Below, piece after piece: positions 34,851 through 46,800 of a stretch of 64,000 nucleotides of DNA (position 1 is the first letter of the stretch; each line of letters opens with the position of its first letter). The notes under the pieces were generated by a model. The model was not told the DNA's origin, ran no database searches, and saw only the letters and a list, made by a program, of their open reading frames with translations. Source of the stretch: Ailurus styani. Taxonomy: Eukaryota > Chordata > Mammalia > Carnivora > Ailuridae. The stretch covers positions 2,387,221 through 2,451,220 of the forward strand of contig LNAC01000031.1 in NCBI GenBank assembly GCA_002007465.1, given 5' to 3'. The position numbers and the translations under genes were made by a program.

Positions 34851-36512
34851 GGGAGTCAATGAGCCCGAATGACCCTATTCTGCGTCCAACACATGGTTTC
34901 ATGCACCAAGTAAAGACCCATTTTACACGATGCCTTCTTCTTACTCTTAGTGCTAGTCACATACCCATTAATTCTGAAAAGCAACTGAATAAGGAAACTT
35001 TGTGGGAAAAGAAGTCACATCTTCTCATAAGCAGAGAAAATGGAAGTTGACAACTTTCTCGTAGACAGTCAGGCAAAGCCTTATGGAAGTGTTGAACTGT
35101 GATTTGACTAATTGGGGGATTCTTACAGTTTTGCTTAGATTTGAATCAAACAAAACACACTATTGTTCTTGATCATTTTTTATGGTATCAAATAGTGAGT
35201 AAACTAAGATTAATAGCAGAGTAAAAGGAACATGAAATGTTTCTTGAAGAATAACTTATATTATCACTTCACTTTGGAATAGAGTGCTAACTGATAAACT
35301 TTTCCTCCTTGAAATAGCTGAAAACCAAAAAATTAGCAATCTCATATTCCTATGTCAGGCACTGCTAATTGCTGTGCAAAAGCTAGTAAAGTGGGCTAAG
35401 TCTGTGAGTTAAGAGAGGGTAGATCTTATGATAATTATAGCTAGAATTACAGCATCTCATGTTGGGAAAGAATATCACAAATTTGCCTTTCTGATAACAT
35501 GCCTTTGTAATACTAAAATCTCTTCATACCCCATGATGGGGAATTTATATATTTTGAGGCAGTTTATTTTATCTATGGATAATTTTGTTGGAAAATCACT
35601 TATCCTGACTCAGTTTGTCTCCTTGAAGTTTCCTTAGAATATGTTCCATAAATATTGCTGACTGAATAAATGCATAATTAAATTGGTGGTATTTATTTGT
35701 GAAGAAGGTGATACAAGAATCAGGTAGCTTGACAATAAAATTTGATAGTCCGTGGCCTAGAAATGCTTAAGGAGGCCAAATATCTAGAGAAGTAGATATA
35801 AAAACTCAAAAAAGCACAATACCCTGGGATTATTTCATGTGGAGACAAATAGCCCTTTTCCTTCTACTTCAAGGGGAATCTGATCACAGTTTAATTTAAT
35901 AATTTATATTTATAGCAAAAACTGTGTTGCCAAGTATAGGTAATATTATTTAAAGGTTTTTTCCTTAAGTTTTCACACAGTTCATAAATGTCCTCAGTCC
36001 TCATACTTAAATTTATAAAAACATGTTGCTTAATATGGTAATTTTTAAGTTTCCTGAAAAATGTAATGGTGTGGTAACAATTGTTCTCCAATAGTAGCAA
36101 ATAAATAAGACACTTCTGCAGTTGGGCAAATAATTCAGACAGTTAAAGATTATATGCCATTATATTCAAATGAAAATTTTTTTTATGGGATAGAAATAAG
36201 GATGTGATAGTAATACTGCTTTTAAATGTTATAAAGGAGAGAAAATTATTATAAGCAAGTACTGAATTTGAAATATAAAGATATTCAACTGAAAACAAAG
36301 AATATCCCTATTTCCTGAAGTCATATAATATTTGATGTCAAGTCTAATGCCTGTGGTGAATTAAATGGAACTCCACTCAACTTTGAAATTCTGCCTGTGC
36401 ATTTTGGTGGCACCTACTGAAACACCATCTATGTTTTCAGACACTCTAGCTTTCATAAATATCTATATTTATGTTTATTTATCTCTAAATATCTGGTGAT
36501 TGAGAGAGACTT
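34851..36512. other. Unassigned AT-rich sequence
   Basis: No gene. A weak L2-like end is possible near 35640-35680 ('cataaatattgctgactga'). The 96-codon frame 34760-35050 begins in the L2. Confidence 0.35.
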
Positions 36513-36534
36513 ACACACACACACACACACACAC
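36513..36534 (+). repeat. (AC)n microsatellite
   Basis: Eleven AC units. Confidence 0.95.
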
Positions 36535-38002
36535 ATCACATTTTGCCAAAATGCCTAAATTGCATTTGCCATTTTAGATTTCTTTTTCCTTCTAAAATGA
36601 GAATATTTCACACTGTTAGGAGGCCTGGTTTCTTACCTTGGATGTGGCACTATATGATGGGTAAGTATTCCATTTCTTCCTATGCTTGGAGATTTTTTTC
36701 TGACTAAATGACTGATTACTAAGATCCTATTTAGTTTCAGTAGTTTATAACATCACTTTTCTGAGTATTTTGACTGGGGACAATCCATCTGTAAGATGCA
36801 AATGCGGACCGAAGGACAGAGGGGTGAGATGCTGCCAGGACATGCACTGAATATCTTCCATCTGCTGCTCACACTGCACCCCTCTGGGTACTGCTGTGCT
36901 CTGGGGCTGCAGTCTTGAGGCCTTGCTTGCTCTCAGAGTGAAGCTAGGAGGAAGGGAGGTATGAATAGCACAGCTGGGGAATATATTCCTCCCTGCAGGT
37001 TATTACCCAGGCTGGCTGTGTGAGTGCAGACTGCAGCCCCTGTCAGTCAGGCTTCTCCAAATGACAGTAACTGTTCTCCCCTCTTGCTCCTGCTGGCCTA
37101 CCCAGCCCACGCAATTAGCCCTTTGGTACCTACCACCCTCTGCTTTGGGATTCCCTTACTTTCTGAATATTATCTTTGCAAATTTCCTTTATTAGACTTA
37201 TTACAAATTACTCCAGGCTGTGTGGCATCAGCTTCCTGCTGGGATCTTAATGGACTGGAAATCCAAATCCTTGGAATGCTGTAGCACAGACGGACCGATA
37301 GTGTGCTGCCTGGGATGGACAATGGACTTATGGCTTCCATTTCCATCACCAGCCAGGAACTTCCTGTCCCTGACCAGAAGGCACGGTGCATGACACACCT
37401 CACATGGCTGTGAGTTGGGCAGATGGACAACAGTGACACACAGAGAGCACTGCAGGCAGAGGGAGAGAGAGGCTCTCACAGGATCACAGAGAGACGAAGG
37501 AAAGCCAGTCTCAGGAACGAAATAGGACTTTGTGCTGAGAACACAGTGAAACACCTCAGAAAGATTGTTAATCTCTAGAGAGAAGCAGTCACAGATGAAG
37601 AGGCTGAAGACTTTTCCACAAATAGTTGTAAGTCCCTCATTACAAGAAGAAAGAGTCTGCACCAGGCCAACCTCTGCCCTAAGTGCCAAATGCAAAGTTC
37701 TGGCAGAACTGAGCCACCCAAGAGGAAGAGAAACCTGGGCTGGAAGACAGACCACACATGGTAACACCTGAATGACAGCCCTCATCAGTTGTCAGTGGAA
37801 CAATAAAAAAACAAAACAAAAACTTCAAATTTAATACTAGACTCCGAATCTAGTTTGCCAATCTAGTTTGTTACACATACATTTGCTTTGGTTAAATAGA
37901 TATAGAGACAGATACATGATGGTAGATAGATATCTGGAGAGATGGATGCATAGATAGTAAAGAATTCCATAAAAATTCATAGTGTATGTATGTTAAGGAC
38001 AT
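36535..38002. other. GC-richer block, possible LTR remnant, no secure gene
   Basis: Bases 36790-37790 are clearly richer in G and C than their neighbours. The stretch ending 'tgtggcatcagcttcctgct' (37224) with 'tttattagacttatta' just upstream looks like the 3' end of an old LTR. A 185-codon minus-strand frame (37228-37785) is the longest in the window. It is cysteine- and leucine-rich with no domain, homology or splice context that I can recognise. A 15-base tandem duplication lies near 37846-37873. Confidence 0.3.
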
Positions 38003-38168
38003 GGTCACGATCTCAGGGTCTTGGGATGGAGCCCAGGTCAGGCTCCCAGCTCGGTGCAGAGTCTGCTCTAGATTCTCTCTCTCCCTCTGCTTTTTCCCCG
38101 GCTCACACGCTCTCTCTCTCATTCTCTGTCTAAAAAACAAACAAAGTCTTTTTTTTTTTTTTTTAAAT
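38003..38168 (+). mobile_element. CAN-SINE, sense, head missing
   Basis: The copy starts at 'ggtcacgatctcagggtctt', that is, inside the tRNA-related part near the B box, and lacks the 5' head. The body 'ctctctctccctctgctttt' and the tail 'aaacaaacaaagtc' plus a 16-base T run (38149-38164) follow. It is an older subfamily. Confidence 0.85.
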
Positions 38169-38191
38169 AAGAGCACTGGGGGAGGTTTAGA

Positions 38192-38415
38192 ATGGTAGTT
38201 CTCAATGCAGATGATTTTTACCTCCTCTTTTCCCCACTCCAGGAGAAATTGTGCAAAGTCTGGAGACACATTTGGTTTTCAGTCTGGTGGAAGATGATAG
38301 TGGCATCAAGTGGGTAGAAGCCTGGGAGGCTGCTAGACAACCTACTGTGCACAGAATATTCCCCCCACGACATAAAGTTATCTGGCACATGTTAATAGTG
38401 CCATGAGTGAGAAAG
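38192..38415 (+). mobile_element. MER20 (hAT-Charlie MITE)
   Basis: Good match to remembered MER20: 'atggtagttctcaatgc', 'gtctggagacacatttgg', 'gatagtggcatcaagtgggt', 'agaagcctgggaggctgct', 'acctactgtgcacagaat' and 'taatagtgccatgagtgaga'. It is close to full length (about 220 bases). Members of this family are non-autonomous and long inactive. Confidence 0.88.
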
Positions 38416-39827
38416 TGGTTTAGAGGGAATTAGAGACATTTAGACTAATCCCGAAAGTCCATGCCAACAGTAAGAATCTGAGGTTTTTTAAAGACTGATT
38501 TTTTAAAGACTGATTTTTTTTAAAACTCATTTCATCTAGGAGTTACAGAAGAATTAAGGGCACCTGGATATGACTAAAAAAACCGAGTGCCCCTTAAAGT
38601 GATGTGTTAATATTTATGTATATGGTTGTTACAGAGTATTTTGGGCCAATATTTTTTTGGGCTGATTCTAGAATTTTTAGAGAAAAACAGCTAGCCTGAA
38701 ATCACAATCCAATGGAGATTCCTTAAGTTAGTGGACAGAAACTTAGTGCCATCGCTGTTATAACATAGACAATATCTGGTCATCTTAATATTCATTCCCC
38801 AGAAGCACATATTCCAAGTGCTGACACAGCACAATTCTAACAAAGCCCCTTCGTATCTGAAAATAAACTTAGATAAGAGAACAATATACTATAAATGTTA
38901 AATTAAAAATTAATTCTCAGCAAGAGAAACAGTAAGGTTTTCTTTGTGAATTTTTAAAAATATTTTGTCTGTTTTCTTACCCCAGCTGGAAATTGCACAC
39001 GGAGTGATCTGATAAAGGTAAAACTTCTAGAATAGCGCACACATCATATAGAAGCTCTGTGAATGAGAAAATGTATTTTTAAAATCAGCCATTCCTTTTT
39101 GAGCTCTGCACTGATAGGAATATGTAGGGAAAGGATTCTCTGCATTATTTTTCAGCTGTTTAGAGCTGGGGACATTTGGGGGAACATACATCTCAGTACT
39201 GCACAGACTCAATCCCCAGCTTGACAGCTCTCTTAAATGAAATGCGACCCACAGTACACTCCATCTCCCAGTTTCGCATCCCTCATTCACACCTACTGGG
39301 ATGTTTATTTATATAAAGATGCATTCTGGGGTCCCCATCCATTTTCCCGACACCAGTTCAGGCAGACCTGAGACCCGTCATTACCACCCAGATTTCAGCA
39401 CTAACTCCTAACTTCACTAACCTCGACAGTTTGGTATAATATCTATAACATAAACTGAACAAGCTCATGCCAACAAGACTGAAGACCCTGAAATGAGAGA
39501 CAACCTTAACATAACTCAAGGCATCTCTTCTCAAGCACAATCTCTTCTCTGTGCCTGTTCCTTTATACCTTCTCCAACTGGCCAATTTTGTGAATCGATT
39601 CAGACATAATTTTCTTCTGTTTATCCCTTTTTCAAAAGAGAACCCAGAAGGAAATTTTTTGATAGAGCACTGTAGAAAACTTGGTAGGAAAGAGATCATC
39701 AGTTCATTCCACTGTAGAATTCTAAATACGGCTGTGAATTTATCTCACATTATAATGAACAGTGTGCTTGAAATAATGCTGTGCTTCACCTTCAAGTTGA
39801 CTTTTTTTTTGCATTTCTTAAAATAAT
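38416..39827. other. Unassigned sequence
   Basis: No gene. A 16-base tandem duplication (ttttttaaagactgat) lies at about 38483-38517. Frames of 87-113 codons at 39027-39826 overlap on both strands and match nothing. Confidence 0.35.
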
Positions 39828-40350
39828 AAATGTTATATTTTAGAGGAGCTTTAGGTTTACAGGTAGATTGGGCAATAAGCACAGAGGGTTCCCATATCGC
39901 TCCCCACTGCCAACTCATTCGTATATTTAGCTTCCCTTATTACCAACATCTTGCAGTACAGTGGGACATTTGTCCCAAGGTTTACAGGTTGTTAATAACT
40001 GAAGTTTATGGTTTATCTAGGAGTTCACTCGTTGTGCTGTATACCCTATGAGTCTGACAAATGCATAATGTCCTATATCTACCATTACTGTACCATACAG
40101 AGTAGTTTCACTGCCCTAAAAAGAACATGTGTTCTACCTATTCATCCTTGCTCCCACTCCTGCACTCCTGGCAAACACTGATGTTTTTATTATCTCTATA
40201 GTTTTGCCTTTTTCAGAAACACATATGGTTGGACTCATACAGTACATAGTCTTTTCAGATTTACTTCTCTCATGTGGTAATATGCATTGTCATGGCTTAA
40301 CAGCTCATTTCTTTCTATCACCGAGTAATAGTCCATTGTACCACAGGTTC
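39828..40350 (-). mobile_element. L1 3' end (L1MA/L1MB-type), antisense
   Basis: Minus-strand L1 3' UTR: 'gctttaggtttacaggtaga', 'ccaacatcttgcagtacagt', 'tagtttcactgccctaaaaa', 'tctatagttttgcctttttc' and 'aatagtccattgtaccacag'. It breaks off before ORF2. Confidence 0.88.
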
Positions 40351-40435
40351 TTTATCTTTATTTTTTATTAAGGAATATAAAGCCAACATAAGATTTTTAA
40401 AAGGAAAACCAATATGATTGTTATTTTTATTTTTT

Positions 40436-40584
40436 CTTAAGATTTTAATTTTTTTAATTTTTGATTTTTTTAAGTAGTCTCCATGCCTGTGGAGCTCAAT
40501 ACATGGCTGAAACTCATGACTCTGAGATCAAGGCTGAGATCAAGAGTCAGACACTTAACCAACAGAGCCACCCAGATGCCCCAA
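40436..40584 (-). mobile_element. CAN-SINE, antisense, old
   Basis: Minus-strand SINE with head complement 'cagagccacccagatgcccc', a short or lost pyrimidine body and a T-rich tail complement. Target-site duplications (atttttattttt) lie at 40423-40434 and 40585-40596. More diverged than the mustelid-type copies. Confidence 0.85.
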
Positions 40585-40596
40585 ATTTTTATTTTT

Positions 40597-41624
40597 GAAA
40601 ATGTTTCTCAGGTTTCTAAAAATTCATGGGATGGCATGGAGGGAAACAATCTGGTATGGTGACCTCAACAGTGTCTGTCTGACAAAGTTCAGTAGGGAAG
40701 AAAATACTGGATAATTTAAAGCACACCTTCCCTGTTAGACTGGCATTTAAACATAATCTCTTGTGAAAATTTTTGTGAAGATCACACATCATTAAGTCTG
40801 TTTTATATGGGAATCAGTTTTGTAAACAGATTTTAGCACTAACTCCTGAGAGGCAGGAGTGTTTTTTTAGGGATCCAATAGGTATCACTACTCAGTAAAC
40901 CCACTGGCCTCTAAAACACAATTGAGTTCTGCTTCCTTCTCTAATGCTTGGTGCTTCTTTCTGTGGTCAGACCTTGCTTCACCTTTTCAAACTCTGCAGA
41001 CAGAAAGCTAAGGGCATAAAGCACCATAGTATCTAATTAGGAGTTAAAAACTGTACCAGTTGCTTGGAAAATGAGCCTAATAACTGATGCTCTATGTGGG
41101 AACTGGGACTAGGAAGCAGCAGAATGAACTGGTTGGAAATGTTTGTATTCGGTCCTGAGTCAGTGGCCTGAGGCTTTTACAAGCCGGGTGGTTGTTTCCA
41201 TGTAGACTACCCTCGGATGTACGTGAGGGACAGCAGAACATGAAGGGCCTTGTTACTTCAAAACCAAACCAACAATCAGTAACTTTAGGAGTCATGCTTT
41301 TAAAAATTCATGGGGTTGATAGTCAATGTCAGAGATATCACCTAATCTGTTCTATACAAATACTATTTTTGAGGGTCCAAACTGCCTTCTCTCATTTCTG
41401 ATATGATGAGATAGGCTCTGCATACAATAACATCTCTTATTAACACATATGACCCATGCACAGAGAATTATAATAATTGACAGTCATAAAATAAAATTTG
41501 AGTTAATAGCAGAATCTACCAAAGTCCTGAATGGGAGGACCCAACATTATAAATAGATCAATTTGTCATCATTTGATATAAGTGATTTTTAAAATTATAT
41601 TTAGGATTTCATCTATAGGGTGGG
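40597..41624. other. Unassigned sequence
   Basis: Nothing recognised. The opposed frames at 41092-41401 (67 and 69 codons) match nothing. Confidence 0.4.
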
Positions 41625-41655
<31 letters not shown>

Positions 41656-41660
41656 TGTCT
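41625..41660 (+). repeat. (GT)n microsatellite
   Basis: GT array interrupted once by 'at', immediately upstream of a CAN-SINE target site. Confidence 0.95.
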
Positions 41661-41705
41661 GTTTGAAGGGTAGCACCTTGAGAGGTGAATTAAAAGTTTA
41701 TTTCA

Positions 41706-41943
41706 GGGTGCCTGGGTGGTTCAGTGGGTTAAAGCCTCTGCCTTCGGCTCAGGTCATGATCTCAGGGTCCTGGGATCGAGGCCCGCATTGGGCTCCCTGC
41801 TCAGCGGGGAGCCTGCTTCCTCCTCTCTCTCTGCCTGCCTCTCTGCCTACTTGTGATCTGATCTCTCTCTCTCTGTGTCAAAAAAAATAAATAAAAATCT
41901 TTGAAAAAAAAAAGTTTAAAAATAAATAAATAAATACATAAAT
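41706..41943 (+). mobile_element. CAN-SINE, sense, young mustelid-type, long tail
   Basis: Head 'gggtgcctgggtggttcag', B-box-like 'gggatcgaggccc', body 'ctctgcctgcctctctgcct', then a long compound tail of A runs and AAAT units (about 41880-41943). Perfect 14-base target-site duplications (aaaagtttatttca) lie at 41692-41705 and 41944-41957. The 102-codon frame across it is compositional. Confidence 0.97.
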
Positions 41944-42133
41944 AAAAGTTTATTTCAAAAATGGAAAATAGTGAGAGGGAACTTGTCCTGTCAAATGTTT
42001 TTCATTTTTTAAAATCTACTTTAATCGGTAATTTGTTTGACATAAAACAGATTTAGGTGCCTGACTCACCCCTCCCCCCCACACAAGTAAGATGAATAAA
42101 ATTTCTAAATGTAAAAAAAAGGAGACTATTTTA

Positions 42134-42588
42134 TAGTAGTCCCCCTTATCTGTGGAGGATACATTCTGAAACTCCCAAGGGGGTGTCTGAAATTGCAGAC
42201 AGTACTGAACCTTATATGTACTGTTTTTTCCCTATACATATATACCTAGGATAAAGTAAATTTACAAATTGGGCGTACTAAGAGATTAACAGTAATAACT
42301 AATGATATTAAAATAAAAGTTATACAAATGTGATTTTTCTTTGTCAAAATATTTTATTGTACTGTACTCACCCTAATTGTTGTGATGATATGAGATGATA
42401 AAATTCCTATGTGATGAGATGAAGTGAAGTGAATGATATAGTGTTAGGCTAATATTGACCTTTGCTTATAGGTCAGATGGAGGATTATCTGCTTCCAGAC
42501 CTTGGTTGACTGGTTGACAGGAGGTACCTGAAATTGAGGAAAGCAAAACTATGATTAAGGAGAAGAGAGGAAGTGGAGGGGGCTACTG
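42134..42588 (+). mobile_element. Tigger/MER44-like MITE, complete
   Basis: A 455-base element begins 'tagtagtcccccttatctg' and ends '..ggagggggctactg', with inverted ends matching the (C)AGTAGTCCCCC form and TA dinucleotides on both sides (42132-42133 and 42589-42590), the target of Tc1/mariner-type transposases. Inside, 'cctatacatatatacctagg', 'gtactaagagattaacagta', 'ttgtactgtactcaccct' and 'gaggattatctgcttccaga' match the remembered consensus. No transposase is encoded. Confidence 0.85.
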
Positions 42589-42596
42589 TATACTCT

Positions 42597-42766
42597 ATTT
42601 TTATTTATTTTTTATTTTTATTTTTTATTAAAGACTTTATTTATTTATATTTGAGAGAATGAGCACAAGCAGGGAGGTGGGGAGCAGGCAGAGGGAGAGG
42701 GAGAAGCAGATTCCCTGCTAAGCAGGGATCCCGATGTGGGGCTCGATCTCAGGACTCTGGGATCAT
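42597..42766 (-). mobile_element. CAN-SINE, antisense, head missing
   Basis: A TTTAT-rich stretch (42597-42630) is followed by the complement of the SINE tail and body ('ttatttatatttgagaga', 'ggcagagggagagggaga') and stops at 'aggactctgggatcat' (42766), so the tRNA-like head is absent, cut at nearly the same place as in the copy at 38003. Confidence 0.85.
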
Positions 42767-43249
42767 CGATCAGTTTTAGTGCAATATGTAAATATTGGTA
42801 AAATCCAGTTACAAATATGGAGGAAAAGGAGGTACTTTCACATACTCCCACTGGCTGAGGACAATGAGGGAAACCTCATGAAAATTTTAAAATGTGTAAA
42901 CCCTTTGACACACAATTTTTTTTTTTGTTGTTGTTCTTGGATTTGATCTTTGAGTAATATGCAACTATGCGCAAAGATTATCTATCTATAAAAACACATT
43001 TTGTAATAGCAAAATGTAGAACCAAGCAAAAAATAAGACAATGCATTATAAAATATAAATATAAAATACTATATAAGATAGCTGTGAAATGAAGCACATA
43101 TTTTTCTGTGAAAACATGTTTAGGATATTTTTGTTAAAAAATTTAAAATACAGATATCAGATAAAATATGATCAATTTTTGTAAAGTATATATGAGTATA
43201 TTTATTAATATATATGTATACATACATACACATGCACACATATATCCTT
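42767..43249. other. Unassigned, AT-rich
   Basis: Nothing recognised; short TA/CATA-rich stretch at 43186-43246. Confidence 0.4.
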
Positions 43250-43640
43250 TGTTAAAAAACAACATTCAACTAAGTAAATTTGAAGATTAAATTGGCTTTA
43301 TTCAGGGATTCATAAATCAGGCAGCATCCCATGTAGCAAAGAGAAAAGAATTCTAAGGAGCTTTCTTTGGGGGATAGAAAGGTTCTATCAGATGGATTAG
43401 CTCAGTACTATTGATTTCCAGACTGAGTGATTAAGATCATATCCCTGCAAGAGGTTGAAACTGCAATTAGGTAAGGTATTAATTCTTGCTTTGCTGATAG
43501 GGACTTAGCATAAGTGACTCCATTTGGGGCCTGTTGTCTTATAAGCAAGGAAAAAAAAATGTCTAGAAAGCTAAGAACCAAATGTTAGTAATCATAACTT
43601 TGGAAGATGGGAGTGGGATAGGACTGGTGCTTTCCCTTCT
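43250..43640 (-). mobile_element. Solo LTR-type sequence, antisense
   Basis: The plus strand opens 'tgttaaaaaacaacattcaa' and runs to 'ggctttattcagggattc', which on the minus strand is an LTR 3' part: an AATAAA polyadenylation signal followed by an end in ACA. 'aatcaggcagcatcccatgt' follows. I recall this as a common endogenous-retrovirus LTR but cannot name it. The far boundary is approximate and no internal genes are next to it. Confidence 0.55.
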
Positions 43641-43669
43641 AGAATGTATTCTTTAAAAGAGAAGAAGGG

Positions 43670-43892
43670 TGGGGAGCCTGGGTGGCTTAGTCATTAAGCA
43701 TCTGCCTTTGGCTCAGGTCATGATCCCAGGGTCCTGGGATCGAGCCCTACATCGAACCGGGTATCGGGCTCCTGGCTTGGGGGAAAGCCTGCTTCTCCTT
43801 CTCCCACTGCCCCTGCTTGTGTTCCCTCTCTCGCTGTGTCTCTCTGTCAAATGAAATCTTTAAAAAATAAAAATAAAAAAAATTTAAAAAGA
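43670..43892 (+). mobile_element. CAN-SINE, sense, older subfamily
   Basis: Head 'tggggagcctgggtggctta', then 'gtcattaagcatctgccttt', a B-box-like 'gggatcgagccct', a small internal duplication of the 'catcg..atcggg' region near 43752-43770, body 'ctcccactgcccctgcttg' and an A-rich tail. Target-site duplications are imprecise (aagaagg-type on both sides). Confidence 0.9.
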
Positions 43893-46800
43893 AGGATTAA
43901 GTGTGAATTTTATTTTCATTTATTTTCCATTTTGTTTTCGTTCCATTTTTCTGTTCTTTTTTTCAAAAAACTAAAAACATATATTCAAAACATAAATAAC
44001 TAAAATAAAACATAAATCAACATCATAATTTGGGAAATATCCCCAATTTCACATTTGAAGATGGAAGAAAATGAAAGTGTACAACACAGTTTAATCTTAA
44101 TGTTTGAATTTCATGTCTAGATCTCTAAAAACCTTCCTTTAAAAGTTGCTCAAATGTTCATTCTAGAGAAATTGCAGGAGTTTGTATGGGAGGACCACAG
44201 TACTGCATGTTGTATTTAAAGAGATGGCCCCCAAAGGGCCAACATGCACATCTCAGCAGAGTTTCTCTCCCCCTTTCTTATTATTCTAAAACTTTTCCCT
44301 GCTTACCCAGGAAATTAAATTCATAATGATCAAATGTAAAATGATGTTAATATCTTGGTAATTGAAGGAGAGCAGGGCAAACACAGAATTACTGAGAATT
44401 TGGAGCCCTCATCTTGGCCTGAACACTTGTGAGAGTCTGGTCTCCATTCTGTCTGATACAAAGAAGGTCTGTGGAAGAGCTCAGTTGGAACAAACAGGAA
44501 TGTGCTGTGTCTCTGTGATTTCCTGTCCCTCCCTCCCCCCACTTTTCTTTTTTTTTTCTCACAGAGATAGGTCCTTTGGTGAAAAGACATCTGTGCTTTC
44601 TTCTTTCTCTTCAAAACTGAATGTCATGATTTAGGACACACAAATGTAATTTCAACTTTGACTGCCTGCTGGTTTATTTCATGCACCTGCTTTTGGAGGA
44701 AGGAGAGATAGGATTTTAAGAGGACATTTTGAGGCCAGAGCTGACATTTGACCTGATATATCCCACAGGAACTTGGAAAACAAAAGCACTTATTCATAAT
44801 GTGTGATTTAAACAACCAAGGAACACATTTGCAATTATATTTATACATCAACACATAGACTTGTTGCTTTCCTTATTATTTTTTTTACTTAAGTCATTAA
44901 ATGAAAAGGTAAAGATTTCTCTTTTTGAGTTTATATCCCTGTATTGAATCCTATATCGGTTTATAAGTTAAACTTTGTTGCTTGGTTTCAGATTTTTTAA
45001 TGCCCCTATATAATATTTTACATTTTTAAATTTATAAACTGTCTATATAAATTTGCATATATAATTTCCAGTATCTGTAAATTTAATTATTTCTAACTAA
45101 AATATCTTCTTCAAAATATGTTCTTTCAAATCTGAGTATTTAACAATTATAAAGATAGAATTGTTACAAAGAGCCATCTTAAACAGTTTTGCTAAAAGTC
45201 TGGCAGCAAATAAATTGAGGACAAACAATTTGGTCTTTAAATTGCTTTCTGTAATGAATGTTTATGCAGTTCAAGTTAACTGCCAAGTGCTTAATTTAAG
45301 GAAATAAATATCAGAACAAAAAAGCAAAGTAGATATTTAACACAAATAGATTAACTGCTGCTGCTTTTATGCTTTTCAAAGGGCATGGATTTCTCCATCT
45401 TTGATGCCTTGAATTAAGGATTCTATCTCTACTACCATAAACAAAATCTGCCTAAAATAACTAATTTCTTGAGGACTGTAAATAATAGAAGCAAAGAATG
45501 AAAGAAAAAATAGGAAACCTCCAGACTGTAAATACAGGAGGAAGGTTGTGCTGTATAGTGATACCATGTATTTGTGAGAATTGATGAACAGCAGATGTCC
45601 TGAGGCCTGTGAAAACATCTGCAACAATCACTTGAAGGTGAGAAAATAATCTGATTAATTTCCTTTTTTGGTTTGCTCTGTACTCTCTTAATGTATTATT
45701 TTTCAACCAGTCTTTCCTTCCATCATTCCTATATGGAATTTGGTAAAGTAAAAAGTTTCACAGCTCCAGAATACTGTTGCAGATGGATAGGTCAGGTGAT
45801 TTGTATTTTTCCTTTAGTCATTATACCACCATAGATATTAAACCTATCTTCTAGTCTCTGAGTATTTTCTATGCTTGTTTGCTAAGATGGTAAGACTCAG
45901 TGACATAAAAACAAAGATGAATCATTGGTAGAATACTTTTTTTGATAAAATGTTGTCTTCCTGGGAGGGGGTCATATTTGGTGGCAACCAAACCATGCAG
46001 GAAGCAGACACCCATTTTGAGCATGCTTCGCCTGTGGTCTCTATTGCTTGAGCAATCGACTTGAGTTAGCTGTGTGTGAACACACACTAAGCCTCTCAGG
46101 AGGGTCCTTTCCATTTTTCTATTTAGTAAAGCTCAGTGTACTTCTTCTCAGAAAAGTTAATGTCATTGGGTTGAGTTGTACATTTTCTGCGAATCCATAC
46201 AATGGAGGCATTTACCCTCAGAGGAAGTGACCATAAGATGGTACACCTAGCTCTAACTAAGGGGAGTAAATAAAAAGAACTCTTTATAGAAGTATGCTTT
46301 TGGAGATCTCGTGCTGAGATGGAAGGGCAAGGTAAAAATCTACAGAACTACACAGAATTAAGTCCTGTCCTATTTTATCCTACTTTTTTTCTGGCCAAGG
46401 GTTCTCCACTTGTGTGTGGTCACAGTAAAAAGTGACCTCAGGATGGTAACCTCTGGGGCAAAGAACTTCCATTCTTTTTGATTTTAGACTACTCTTATGC
46501 CTTGATTTAGTCTCTACTACTCATCTTCAATCTAAAAAGGGATTTGCCAGCACTGCACTTAAGCTTTTTCTCTTCAGGTTCAGCCTCTCCTACTTCTCTC
46601 TCTTGACTCATCTTCTTAACTCTTCAATGACAATGACTAAATTTAGCTTAAAAAGAGAAAAAAGTGGTCAACTCCACAAAATATAAAAGAGAAACCAAAC
46701 AGAAAGACAAAAATAGTCATCTGCTCATTGACTGCTGCTCTCTTTGAGAGACCTTTTCTGATACTTGAAGGGGTTTAGCTGACTGAAAACTTCAGGTCTC

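Noticed and set aside
37228..37785. 185-codon frame as a protein-coding gene
   Set aside because: It has no recognisable domain, promoter or splice context, and chance frames of this size are expected in a GC-richer kilobase. It is kept only as an observation.
38483..38517. 16-base tandem duplication
   Set aside because: Short and AT-rich; ordinary replication slippage explains it.
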